Positions 52,146 through 62,831 of a DNA stretch of 64,000 bases are shown piece after piece. The translations under genes and the position numbers were made by a program. The number at the start of each line of letters is the position of its first letter. The first letter of the stretch is position 1. The stretch is from Saxidomus purpurata. Its lineage: Eukaryota; Mollusca; Bivalvia; Venerida; Veneridae. The stretch is taken from contig JAFMSR010000003.1 of NCBI GenBank assembly GCA_022818135.1, positions 34,630,449-34,694,448 of the forward strand. Direction: 5' to 3'. A model generated the notes under the pieces. The model did no database searches. It was not told the origin of the DNA and saw nothing but the letters and a program-made list of their open reading frames with translations.

Positions 52146-53276
52146 CTCTTACCAAGGTCTTTCAAATAGTATGGTCCGGAAACGCCCTCTACAAATGTCT
52201 TATCGTACTGATAATCTTGTCTCGGATATCGACTTTTACCTGGAAGCGTTTATCACGCCGTGCATTTATCACGCCGAGCGAGTAAACTGGTATTTGTCCG
52301 AAAGTTGTATTCAAAACTGCCCGTCATTGTGTCATTTAAATACCACATTTAATTTTAAAAAATGGTATAATTGGAAAGCTGATGAAATTTTCTGTAAAAC
52401 TATGAAATTAAAACCTCTATATATGATTAACTATTATCTTTAACGCGAGTTAAACACGGTCCATGCTATTCCGTCTTGCGCGATGGATGGTATTTGACTC
52501 GCGATACTGGTCTTACAAAACTGTACGTTATTATGTTATAAAATAAAAAAACGAAAATCTAATTCATATCCGTTCAAAAATAACTCTTAATTTACATTTT
52601 AATTAGCAATTTTCCATCATTTGACCCTAAATATATAGTGAAAACCTGTGCACAAATATCACCGTATCGCGAAAAAAAAATCACCATTGACGCCATTTTT
52701 AGATTTTGAACGGATCTAACCGTCCCAGAAAATTAAAATACGGATGAAATACGAAAATCTAAGACATAATAGACATACATTAGACTTAAATCTATGAGAA
52801 AAAGATGTTACATCAATCCCATGAACACCATGCAAGTCGGAAAGAAGCGCTAAAATTAGGTCGGTTTTCGGCTTTTGGTCATTTGTGAAAAAACCCGTTC
52901 GTATGAGGTCAACTTTCCAATGCGTAAATCCACCTAAAACGAAACATCGGTAAAATATAATATTATGTAATGATAAGGGAATGCATATATTGTATTAAGG
53001 ATCACTTTGTTGGTGATAAAGTGCGCATGCGTCGTGCAGAATAACAGCTGTTTTTTCTCTCTCGCTAAATTTCACTAAAAACAGTCTTTTCAGGTTTGAA
53101 CTCGGTTGGAAGCAACAGATTATTGTTTCAAAACAATTTTTAGTGGTAGTTTATTTCATAAATAGGTAGGGATCTCTCGCATGTTTGGTTTTGGTGAGTT
53201 TTTCCCATTTTTTTTTCAGTTTCCCGCCATTCGTCCTTGACCTTCCAAAAATTTGTCCGTAAAACCGGAAGTAAGA

Positions 53277-56200
53277 ATGTTTACAGGTCTTCTGCTTCCT
53301 GTTGTATTGTTTACGTTTTTTAGCGCAATATTAGGCCAAAACAGAAGCAGTTATGAACTAAACAACTGTATCCCAAGGTCATGCAACCAGCCAAACAACT
53401 TTCTTGCAGTAAATACACAGGTAGGTTCTCTTTTCTGTAGAATGAAAAAGACGACTACCTGTGCACCAAATATATCAAACAGGTATTTACTTGTGTTACT
53501 TTTGACACTCTCAGCTGACATTGAATCAAACCCAGGCCCGGATTACCCGTGTGGTGCTTGTGGCACAAACGTTCTTGATAATGATCCCGCTATATTATGT
53601 GATTCCTGTGATCTTTGGTTTCACATTCATTGTGAATCAATGAGCCAGGACCAATATGCTGATATTGTCAGCTGCAACCAGTCCTTTGCATGGTGTTGTA
53701 CAAACTGTAACTCCACAAACTTTTCAGCCACATCCAATACTACACTGTCGTCATTTACATCAGACAACAGTTTTTCACTCTTGTCCGAACCTGATATAGA
53801 AACAATTACCCCTCCCACTATCCACCAAACGGGAAATAAGAACACCAAAAATTTCATTTCGGGTTTGAAAACATTAACTATTAACTGTCAATCAATCGTA
53901 AATAAGAAGCTAGATTTTCAAACCCTCATCCACACAGAAAACCCAGACATAGTTTTTGGCACAGAGTCCTGGTTAACGCCTAATCACACTGATAGTGAAA
54001 TATTCCCCTCTACCCTAGGTTACACCCCATTTAGGAGAGATAGGAACACAGGTAAATCTGGTGGGGGCGTCTTCATCCTTGTCAAAAATTCTATTGCTGT
54101 CTCAGAAATGAAAAGATTAAATACTAACTGTGAAATAATACGGTTCAAAATAGAAATATTCGGCACACAACCTCTCTATATAGCTTCTTACTACAGGCCT
54201 CACGAACATGATGAAGACAGCTTATACGAACTTCGAAAATCACTGGAAATGGTTAACAAACTAAAAGGAAAAATTTGGCTATCTGGTGATTTTAATTTCC
54301 CAAAACTAAACTGGGACACTGAAGGTACCCCTTCCCTTAAACCTGGCTGTTCCCAGCCCAAAATCTATGAAGAGTTCCTCTCCCTTACAAATGACTTCCC
54401 CCTACAGCAAATGATAAGTCTGCCAACAAGGTTAAACAACACCCTGGACCTCTTTCTTACATCCAATCCCACACTGGTTAATAGCGTAGGTACGATAGCT
54501 GGCATATCCGATCATGACATCATCAAATTAAAGTCAAATGTTAAACCCAGACTAAACAATCAAAAACCCCGTTTAGTCAACCTTTTCAGAAAAGCTGACT
54601 GGGTCAAGTTCCAACACTTTATTGACTCCAGGTCCCCTTCCCTCCTTATTGGTTATGATACTAAGTCAGTGGAGGACTTATGGTCAGAAACTAAAGGACT
54701 TCTCCAAGAAGGAATGAACCTCTTTATCCCAACCAAAAAAATTGGTTCAAAGCCCACCCTTCCCTGGATCACCCAAAACATTAAACGTCAGATAAGGAAA
54801 AGAAGACCAGTCCCCAGCTAAAACAACAATTTAAAAATTTTAGGAGCCAGGTCAAAAAAAGCATCAAACAAGCATATGATGACTACATTGAATATGTCCT
54901 AGAATCCGAAACAGGTCAAACTGATTCTGGTAGTCATCATGCCGGTCAAAAATTTGCTCGCAAGAAACTATTCTCCCTTACAAAAAATGCAAAACAGGAT
55001 TCTCAAGGCATTTCCCCACTACTAGAAAACGATAAACTCCACACAAATAGTGAAGATAAGGCTAATATACTCAATCGTCAATTTCAATCGGTCTTCACCC
55101 CAATGTCCCCGATTAGATTAGGTCAACTATGTAAAATGAAAATCCAATCAATAATTAGCCTCCCCCAAGACCTCAAATGTAGATATCCCACAATGCCTAA
55201 GGTTACTGTATCTGTTAAGGGTGTCCAAAAACTACTGTCAACTCTAAAAACTGATAAAGCTTGTGGACCCGACAACCTAAAGCCAATAGTGTTAAAAAAT
55301 CTCTGTGTCCAGATTGCCCCTCTGATCACTAACCTATTCCAAAAATCCCTTGATACAGGAATCATCCCAGCAGACTGGTCAAAAGCAAATGTCACCCCAC
55401 TCTATAAAAAGGGAGATAAGGGCAATCCTGCCAACTATAGACCTATATCCCTCACCTGTGTCCTCTGTAAATTACTTGAGCACATATTAGCATCTAACAT
55501 AACAAAACATTTCCAGGTTAACAGCATTCTCTACGACTTACAACATGGGTTTAGAGAAAAAAGGTCATGTGAAACACAGCTGCTAGCACTCGTAGAAGAC
55601 CTATCAAGAAACTTAATTCAAGGCCACCAGACTGATTTAATCCTATTAGATTTCTCGAAAGCGTTCGATAAGGTTAACCATCTCAAACTTCTATACAAAC
55701 TACATCAACACGGCGTCCAAGGCAACACATTGCAATGGGTCAAATCATTCTTGATAGGTCGCCGCCAGTCCGTCATAGTAGATGGGGAAACGTCAGATGA
55801 GGTCCCTGTAACATCTGGCGTCCCCCAAGGCTCGGTCCTAGGTCCCCTTCTCTTTCTGTTATATATAAATGACCTGCCTGAAAATTTAGTTTCACAGGTC
55901 CGGTTATTTGCCGATGACACTGCTGTTTATATCGCCGTCAATAACAATTCCCAAGAAAGGATCTTACAACAAGACCTTGACAGGTTACAGCTATAGGAAA
56001 GTAAATGGGACATGGAGTTCAACCCCTCTAAGTGTACGGTGCTAAATATCACCAAGTCAAAACACCCATTTAAGTCAGTATATTCACTCCATGGCCAAGT
56101 CCTAGAAAATGTCAATGATGCAAAGTACCTGGGTGTCACCTTCTCCTCTGATCTGAACTGGAACAAACATGTTAATCAGGTTACCTCTAAGGCTAGTAAG

Positions 56201-56723
56201 ACCCTAAACTTTCTTAAAAGAAATATCCCTTCTAAAAATTCAAGCGTAAGGGAATTTGCATACAAAACCCTGGTTAGACCACAGCTTGAATATGCCAGTT
56301 CTGTCTGGTGTCCTTACACTCAGCAGAACATCCACAAAGTTGAAATGGTCCAGCGCAGAGCTGCGCGATGGGTTACTAAGGACTATTCTACATACAGCAG
56401 TGTCTCCCATATGTTAGATAAGTTAGGTTGGCGTTCCCTGGAAAATAGGAGATCTGATGCCAGACTCCTAATGTTTTACAAGATTGTGCATGGACTGGTT
56501 GCAGTGCCCATACCCGCTTATGTTCAGCCCTCCCTCCGTCTCACCCGACACTCACACCCTCGATCTTTCTTTCAGGCAGATCCTTACTCCATGTAACTAT
56601 TATAAATACTCTTTTTTTCCAGCAACTATAGTCCTCTGGAACTCACTGCCATCTGAACTTGTGCAGGTCCCTACCCTGGACCAATTTAGACAGGGAGTGA
56701 CCACTCTTGCCCACGATGTTTAA
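53277..56723 (+). pseudogene. Non-LTR retrotransposon: 2A-PHD-endonuclease-RT, broken
   Basis: One long coding region in three frames. The first ATG at 53277 (reading MFTGLLLPVVLFTFFSAILG) gives a hydrophobic, signal-like start. Next come a 2A motif (ends DIESNPGP, 53540) and a PHD finger (C4HC3; CGAC at 53550, CDSCDLWFHIHC, CCTNC). An APE-type endonuclease follows (LTINCQS, FGTESWL, YRPHE, LSGDFNFP, ISDHD). The frame is lost near 54785-54800. The next frame carries the reverse transcriptase (DFSKAFDKVNH, SGVPQGSVLGPLLFLLYIND, catalytic FADD at 55907-55918). It has a TAG stop at 55994-55996 where Trp is expected, and a second frameshift near 56565-56580 leads to the ATIVLWNSLP C-terminus (TAA 56721-56723). 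Domain order and RT motifs suggest the CR1/jockey group. The 3' end is a GATA microsatellite. The copy cannot encode the full protein. Confidence 0.9.
53496..53540 (+). other. 2A ribosome-skipping motif in the LINE
   Basis: The residues LLLTLSADIESNPGP match the 2A consensus D-[VI]-E-x-N-P-G-P preceded by a hydrophobic stretch. In known 2A peptides the ribosome omits the bond between the last Gly (53535-53537) and Pro (53538-53540). Here this would release an N-terminal piece of about 87 residues from the PHD-endonuclease-RT polyprotein. 2A motifs are known from CR1-type elements of sea urchin and from trypanosome LINEs. Activity is inferred from sequence only. Confidence 0.88.
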
Positions 56724-56910
56724 AATGAAAATATTGTTTTTATCTGTTTTAGCTGTATATTTTCTCTTCTTAACTAACACTATCAACTTTTTATTTCAAC
56801 TCTCACAAATACATGTATAGTATTACTTTTATTCTCCTTTACATTTCTTCCTTTTAAACTCTCGCACAGACACGCACCTGCACATAATACTCGAAAGAGG
56901 GTGTTGCAGT

Positions 56911-56942
<32 letters not shown>
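56911..56942. repeat. GATA microsatellite at the LINE 3' end
   Basis: Eight ATAG units directly after GTGTTGCAGT. A short tandem tail is usual for the 3' end of CR1/jockey-type elements, so it probably marks the LINE boundary. Confidence 0.9.
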
Positions 56943-56943
<1 letters not shown>

Positions 56944-57109
56944 AATTGATTGGTAAAATATCGAGATATACGTAGATATAAAGTATCAATAATTTCTTTC
57001 TTTTTCCAAAATTGCGTGTACCCGTATGTTAGTCACGTGATCCGAGGCAGGTTATTTATCGATTTACGCTCGTTTCCGGACCATACTATTTGAAAGACCT
57101 TGCTCTTAC

Positions 57110-57837
57110 GAACTTGTAAATCTTTTATGAAGATGCAATACAGGTAAACTGTCAATGTCGGTTATGAGGAAGACACCAAAAAGCAAATAAAAACCAAGCC
57201 AAGCATGTGGTTAAATTATGATTTTTAATGCAAAACCAGTGTCAATGTAATAGTATCGATTATCACCTTAATTAAGGTGTTAGCGCTTACACAATTTTTT
57301 CGACGTAGTCGTATACTTTTGATTTGAACTTCCGTTGGTATGGACGCGTTGCTAACCAACTTCGTTATAATGTGACCAATCAGAATCTGCAAATTATTGG
57401 CTAGCGTTTCGGTACCGGAATAAGCAGTGTACTGCCCGGGAGCCTTCTGAAACACAAAATGTGTATATTTTTTTATATTATAGTTATTTATAATAAATCA
57501 TGTTGCAAAAAAAGAAAAAACAGAACACGTTATGTCAAGGTTTCTGGACAGTACGAAGATCAACTTTTGTATTCAACGAGGTGTTGTCCGGGGCCGGACA
57601 TCTAGCGTCATTGATTATTGGCTAGCGTTTCGGTACCGGAATAAGCAGTGTACTGCCCGGGAGCCTTCTGAAACACAAAATGTGTTTATTACGTCACCTA
57701 CGTCGACCATCTTTTTTTTTAAAGATATTACTTGTTTAAATTAAAAGTCACAACTATATCCAGAAGTTAAGCAACATCCTGAAGCTAATCTCAAAAAGTA
57801 GTCCAGGTGTCGTTTGAAACTGTCTCGAGACAAAAGT
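57110..57837. other. Interval 3' of the P450 gene, with an exact 72-bp direct repeat
   Basis: The 72 bp at 57393-57464 (starting ATTATTGGCTAGCGTTTCGG) recur without change at 57614-57685, a spacing of 221 bp. The second copy ends just before the P450 polyadenylation signal, minus-strand AATAAA at 57690-57685, 148 nt past the stop. No gene seen. Confidence 0.85.
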
Positions 57838-59337
57838 TTAGCGAGGTTCAACCCTCATTTTAAACTCTTTTGCATTTAGTGTTGTTGCAAGCTCTCCTCT
57901 TGTATCTGGGAGAGCGTCGTCTTTCTCTGGCAGAAATTTCAGTTTTTGAACGAGTCCCGCGGTAAAAAGAAATATTTCTAATCTGGCTAAGGTCTCGCCA
58001 AGACACGACCTTGGGCCAAGCGAAAATGGTATGAATTCTTTTGGAACATTTACTTCACTTCCGTCTTCATTTAAAAATCGTTCAGGTCTGAATTCCTCTG
58101 GATTTTCCCAAATGGATGGGTCCTTCAGCGCCGTACTCAAGTTTGGAATCACTGTACACTGCTCTGGAATCAGATATCCATGAAACAACGTGTCTTGTAG
58201 AACTGTGTGAGGCATTGCTAATGGCGCCACGTGAGATATGCGGAGTCCCTCCAATACCACCGCTTGTACGTATGGCAGTCGCTTTCTGTCTGCAACTGAA
58301 GGCGGCTCATGTCCGATTACCCTAGTCATTTCCGCGAACATTTTGTCTTGAATATGCGGATTTCGAATTAGGTAAAGCAGTGTCCATCTAATAGTGGCTG
58401 CAGTTGTTTCCATCCCAGCTACAATGAGGTGATATGCTGCAATTTTCAGATTGTCTTCATCCAATGAACTGTCTATTTCATTACTTTGGTTGGCAGCTAT
58501 TCGATCCAAGTAACTTTCTACATAAGTACAGTTTCTATTACTAGTTTTGCTTTTCAGATTTTCTATAAACTCTGTCAGAAATTCCATAACTTTTGCAAAC
58601 TGGTTTCTCGTATTCTGGATACGAAGAATATCCCCTGGAAGATGTTGTAACATAGGAAGGCAGTTAAGAACAACCTCCCGTTTTAAATACTCGTTGGAAA
58701 AATCCCTGATTGTCTGTTGAAACCAAAATAATCTGTCATCATTCAACTCGAATCTGTGTCCGTAGACGACTTGAAAAACTATATTTGCCACACTTGAATT
58801 TAGATATCTTTCTATATCAAATGGATGTTCAAAGTTTAGTAAGATTTCTTTCAGCTGTGTCACTTCGTCGTCCACCAAGTTTTCAACAAACCCTTTATCA
58901 CTGTAGCAGATTTCCTGTAACGCTGCTAGTGTAAAACTTTTACCTTCTTTCCATGCGGTTCCTTCCGTAAATATTAACCCTTTCACGTGATACACTTCCT
59001 CTTTGTCGAATGTTGGTTTAGCTCTTTCCATAAACAACGAACCCTTCTTCACCAGTGCATCGTGAATGGTGTTATATCCATTTAGAAACACCATCAACTT
59101 TCCACCAGCATACAATCCGAATATGTCACCATATTGCTTCCGGAGCTCGTCAAGTCTGCCTAGTGTATCTTTTGTGACCAATGACGGTAAATTCCCGACA
59201 ACTGGAAACAAGGCTGGACCCGGTGGCACTCTCTTTTGGCGTCTTGTGTTCAAAAATACCAACAGAAAAGTCAGCAAAAATACCAATACTGTTGTTATTG
59301 TGGTGTAATCCGTGTCATCTTTACCTGTGCTTGCCAT
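57838..59337 (-). CDS. Cytochrome P450, CYP2-like, single exon
   Basis: An uninterrupted 499-residue frame on the minus strand, ATG at 59337. Residues about 11-30 form the membrane anchor, followed by basic residues and the proline hinge PPGPALFPVVGN. The I-helix oxygen-activation motif is AGMETT (307-312). The K-helix ExxR is EGLR (363-366), PERF lies at 418-421, and the heme loop FSLGPRSCLG (438-447) has Cys445 as the iron ligand. Length and motifs are complete for a microsomal P450 of the CYP2 clan, a monooxygenase using P450 reductase in the ER. The substrate cannot be predicted. The C-helix WxxxR motif reads WKEGK (129-133), Lys replacing the usual heme-propionate Arg. The gene has no intron, whereas animal CYP2-clan genes usually have several, so a retrocopy origin is possible. 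A TATATA-like site lies about 36-42 bp upstream of the ATG. Confidence 0.95.
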   Translation of the reverse strand: MASTGKDDTDYTTITTVLVFLLTFLLVFLNTRRQKRVPPGPALFPVVGNLPSLVTKDTLGRLDELRKQYGDIFGLYAGGKLMVFLNGYNTIHDALVKKGSLFMERAKPTFDKEEVYHVKGLIFTEGTAWKEGKSFTLAALQEICYSDKGFVENLVDDEVTQLKEILLNFEHPFDIERYLNSSVANIVFQVVYGHRFELNDDRLFWFQQTIRDFSNEYLKREVVLNCLPMLQHLPGDILRIQNTRNQFAKVMEFLTEFIENLKSKTSNRNCTYVESYLDRIAANQSNEIDSSLDEDNLKIAAYHLIVAGMETTAATIRWTLLYLIRNPHIQDKMFAEMTRVIGHEPPSVADRKRLPYVQAVVLEGLRISHVAPLAMPHTVLQDTLFHGYLIPEQCTVIPNLSTALKDPSIWENPEEFRPERFLNEDGSEVNVPKEFIPFSLGPRSCLGETLARLEIFLFTAGLVQKLKFLPEKDDALPDTRGELATTLNAKEFKMRVEPR

Positions 59338-60640
59338 TATTTCGGTTTCTTAACTCGCGTTAACTATGGGTATATAAAACCGCATTAATGTCTATCCTAT
59401 GTACACATTATAAAGAACATGTTAAATAAACGCATGAAGTATTTTGTATAAACACGCGAGGCGTCCACTACCCCTGAACGGTCGATGTGTAGAGCTTGAA
59501 GCAGTACAGAAATCACAGTAAATATAATCTAACACTGAAGTAAAACATCGTTGACCTACAAAACTTACACTGTACTGGTTACATGTAGTTACTTGAGCTT
59601 AGGCCACACAAAACATATTGTACGTTTTTGTTAGATAAAGATCCTGAGAAATAAAGAAGCAAAACATATTAAAAATACGACATTCCACATGTCTACTAGC
59701 TCAGTTAGTAAGAAGCTTGAATAACTTTATCACAAAATTGTTATGAAGTCATTTATAGAGTGTAACATATCTACATCTACCATGCATTTGTCAGTTGGTA
59801 GAAATGCATGACTTGGAAATGGAAAACTAACATACAGAGGGAAATAGGGTCGGCTGGGAGAGGAGGAAATCAGCTTAGAACATATAAATTGTATAGTTTA
59901 AGCATGATTTTGAAACTGAAGAGTATATTGCGCCTCTATTATCTGTCAAATATTGATCTGCATTAACTACATTAGAAACTGGGAGGTATCAAACTATTCC
60001 GGTTGAACAAAATATATTGTCCGATTCGTGAACTTCATGTAGAAAATGAAATACATGTACACGTTCTGTTGCACTGTCCTGCATATTAAATTTAGTTTAT
60101 CAGAGATGTTTTAGTTGCTGAAGCAGTGCTGATTGATGAATCTTTCTGTAACTGGTCAGATTCTGCTAATTGAAGTTTATATTCTCCAACAAAGAAATGG
60201 TAAATGTCAGTGCCAAAACCTGTTTTAAAATTCTTAAAACTAGAAATAATCTTTTATATTATTAATTTTCTTTTTATTTGAAGATGTTGTCATCTTTTAT
60301 CTCAGTTTAGGTAATCATTTTATTTTAAAAATGTACACATGACTGTGATAATACGTAAATAGTCTCCTATAACTCAATATTGAGTGGCAGCTAAACATTT
60401 GTTTTATGTTTTATTCATGTTTATGTACTGTAAATGTATATGCTGTTAAGACAGAAATAAACTATAATATATGTGGCCACAATTATTAAATTATGTAATA
60501 GTTTGTCGTTTTTGCCGACTCCACTGCCACGGGACATTTTGGGTAAGGACGGGTCCAGGAAAAATGGCGGATATGGGATTCGCTGGTAATTTTCTTATAA
60601 ATATCACAAAACACCTTTAGATAAAATAAATAAATAGTAC
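59338..60640. other. P450 upstream region with a decayed LINE C-terminus (60015-60265)
   Basis: On the plus strand near 60022 the frame reads PIRELHVENEIHVHVLLHCP, then in shifted frames VAEAVLIDESFCNWSDSA and KEMVNVSAKTCFKILKTRNN. This recalls the HxxxC-type C-terminal region of LINE reverse transcriptases (LLHCP-Y). Stops and shifts show it is dead. The rest shows no gene. Confidence 0.5.
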
Positions 60641-60879
60641 ATGAGGGCCGTGCCATATGAATACACACACTCACTTCTATCTTTCGTTTCTGAAAACAAC
60701 CTTATTTAGTTAAAAATAGCTGGTCAGTAAGAATAGTAGTTTTTCGTAAGATTTGTAAAATGTGACCCCTCTTTAGCTACCTAAATTTGTTTGGCTCACA
60801 AATACTCGGTTGCACTTTTTGACAAAATACGGCTGTTTTCAGCAAATGTGTTTATTTATTCAAATGGCACGGTCCTCAT
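60641..60879. mobile_element. Short MITE with ends ATGAGGRCCGTGCCAT
   Basis: The left end ATGAGGGCCGTGCCATATGA and the reverse complement of the right end ATGAGGACCGTGCCATTTGA match at 18 of 20 bases. The 239-bp interior has no protein. No target duplication could be fixed. Confidence 0.7.
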
Positions 60880-62204
60880 ATTTAAATATGTTCTATGTAA
60901 TTAATGACAAAAAACTACCTGCACTTGCATCAGTATCCGCCTTTTCCCAAAGTCCCCTTCTTAGCCAAAATGCCACGTGATATTCGCAGTTATTAATACC
61001 ACAATTGAAACTTGAGTCACTCAAACGCAGCAGCACGTGCAATTATTACTTTAAGAGCCAGTACTATAGGAGAAATAAAATGACAAGAAAGGCGATAGTG
61101 AAGTGTGCCTGCACTGTCTGGATGCACTATAACAGCACCATGCCGATAGCCCAATCTGGAAAAAAGTCTGTTTACAAAGCATTTTGGTCTTGCAGTTTTT
61201 TTTTTAAGGTTTTCCTTTTTGACTGGAATGAAATTTTGAACACCTTTTGTAGGGGAACATCTAAGGAACATGATGCCATCGTATCCCGCTAAAAATAGGT
61301 GGCTGCACCTTCATTGATTTCAAGCTATTCCCCAGTCATGCCATTTTCACAAACTTCAAGGCTTCCCTAGGTGAGGAGGCTAACGGACGGAAACTACGAG
61401 AGGTGATGCTTAGTGCAGGACTGGTGAGCTTTGTAGTACCTTTATCACGACTTCTTCGACACCGTGTGCATTCCAATAAAACCCTGGTATGTTTGTATTA
61501 AGGGCCTGATGGAACCGCTTTATCCATTCAAAATGCCCTCGATTCAAAAAAGTTTGTGCCAGGTGAGCTAAAAGTAATTCATTAACAAATTATATGCGCT
61601 ACACAGCAGAGTGCACCTTTGCAACTACAAGAGATTATATGATAAAAATAAATATTTGTGACTTACAAAATTCTATTACAAGCAAGCCACACATACAAAC
61701 ACATACAATGTGGCAGGGGCATCCGTGTCCTATCGACACATTTCTAGACATGAATCAAGATTGCCGATGACATACGACTAAGGAAGAAACCATCATACTA
61801 GCTTACCTCGTGTCTTTTTGCAATCTTCATTTTGTTGATGCTGACAATCTAGCTTTCCACCCTGCCTTCTCCAAGGAAAAAAAACAGAACAAATACATTT
61901 AGAAACTTTTTATTGTCAACACATCCGCATTCATTATTCAAAATCGTTATTAGACCCTAACCCTGTATTACCCAGGTATATCTCTTCAGTGACGACTGTA
62001 GAGAACACCAACACTTCATACAGGATAATTAAACAGTGACACGAATAGTATTGTGGGAATTGATTGATAATGTATGGATGTACACACAAATCTATCATGT
62101 CTCTGTCTCACCTTATCCTAAACCATTGTGAAGAGGCTTATTTACACAGTCGGCCACCGTTAATATACAGTTGGCAATTTACAATGGGTTTCCCTTTGAA
62201 TGAT
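60880..62204. other. Unassigned region
   Basis: No gene can be supported. At 61555-61574 the sequence GTGCCAGGTGAGCTAAAAG is an isolated 3' end of repeat family 1, without hairpin partner or core. Confidence 0.4.
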
Positions 62205-62209
62205 ACAAC

Positions 62210-62826
62210 CAGGGGATAGATCGTAAAGTGGTTTCTGGTTTACTTTAATGGAAACAAATGAAAGCTGGTGGGAAAAAATGTTGGATTTTGGTGTCCACTA
62301 ATTTTTCTTTTCAATAAAGGGAGATAATTCAAAAATAGGACAAGCTAGAGTTAAGGTCTTTGTACACTGCAAGTAGTCTCAATGTCCTCTGTCTGTGTGT
62401 AACGTCCAAAACTATACTTGAAACACCCGTGTGGTGTCTGGTTTCACTTTATGCGGTTTTTGTTTATTTGTATATTAAAAGCATATTTTTGGACCGTATG
62501 ACACCTAAGAACGATTGTGTGTACCGTAGATTGTTACACAGCTTATTTCAAACGACAAGGGAATGATGTCAAGCTGAAAAACAGACCACACTCGGTGAAA
62601 ATGGGATTTTGTAAGCAAAATTATTCACTCATTTGCTTGCGAGCACTTCACCAGGACGTGAAATGGCTTCAGTAACTATTTGGTTATTTGGTTTAAAACA
62701 CGTAAAAAATAGTACTTACCATAATAAGAAAAATTAGCGGTCACCAAAATCCGACATTTTTTTTCCACCAGCTAACTTTTGTCTCGATTAAAGTAAATCA
62801 GAAAGCACTTTACGATCTATCCCCTG
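62210..62826. mobile_element. Inverted-repeat element with ~100-bp arms and 5-bp target duplication
   Basis: The left arm begins CAGGGGATAGATCGTAAAGT at 62210. The right arm, read in reverse complement from 62826, begins identically and stays similar for about 100 bp (TTACTTTAAT, AGCTGGTGG, GGATTTTGGTG, CTAATTTTTC). ACAAC flanks both sides (62205-62209 and 62827-62831). CAGGGG ends are hAT-like, but the 5-bp duplication differs from the usual 8. No transposase. Confidence 0.85.
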
Positions 62827-62831
62827 ACAAC

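Larger units (their letters stand above)
52153..57102. mobile_element. DNA element with 32-bp perfect TIRs, host of a nested LINE
   Basis: The sequence beginning CAAGGTCTTTCAAATAGTAT at 52153-52184 is repeated as an exact 32-bp reverse complement at 57071-57102. Outside both ends lies the direct repeat CTCTTAC (52146-52152 and 57103-57109). This is the signature of a transposon insertion with a 7-bp target duplication. The non-LINE interior is about 0.9 kb and has one 90-codon frame (52171-52443) that I do not recognise and that begins inside the repeat. Without the LINE the element would be about 1 kb and non-autonomous. The superfamily is not determined. Confidence 0.85.

Noticed and set aside
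52171..52443. 90-codon frame at the left end of the TIR element as a transposase
   Set aside because: It starts inside the terminal repeat and shows no DDE, HTH or zinc-finger pattern I can name.
59697..59720. tRNA-like A box TAGCTCAGTTAGTAAG
   Set aside because: No B box at the right distance and no cloverleaf partner stems.
60564..60586. ATGGCGGATATGGGATTCGC before a GTAATT donor, as a first exon
   Set aside because: Good start context, but no following exon was found in the remaining 3.4 kb and the peptide is too short to identify.
61005..61292. Overlapping 84- and 95-codon frames on both strands
   Set aside because: No similarity to known families, no splice context, and both frames cross an A/T homopolymer.
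61807..61870. Minus-strand exon ending MKIAKRHE before a GTAAGC donor
   Set aside because: It has a plausible donor and upstream pyrimidine tract, but no second exon or family match was seen to the left, so it is not supported.
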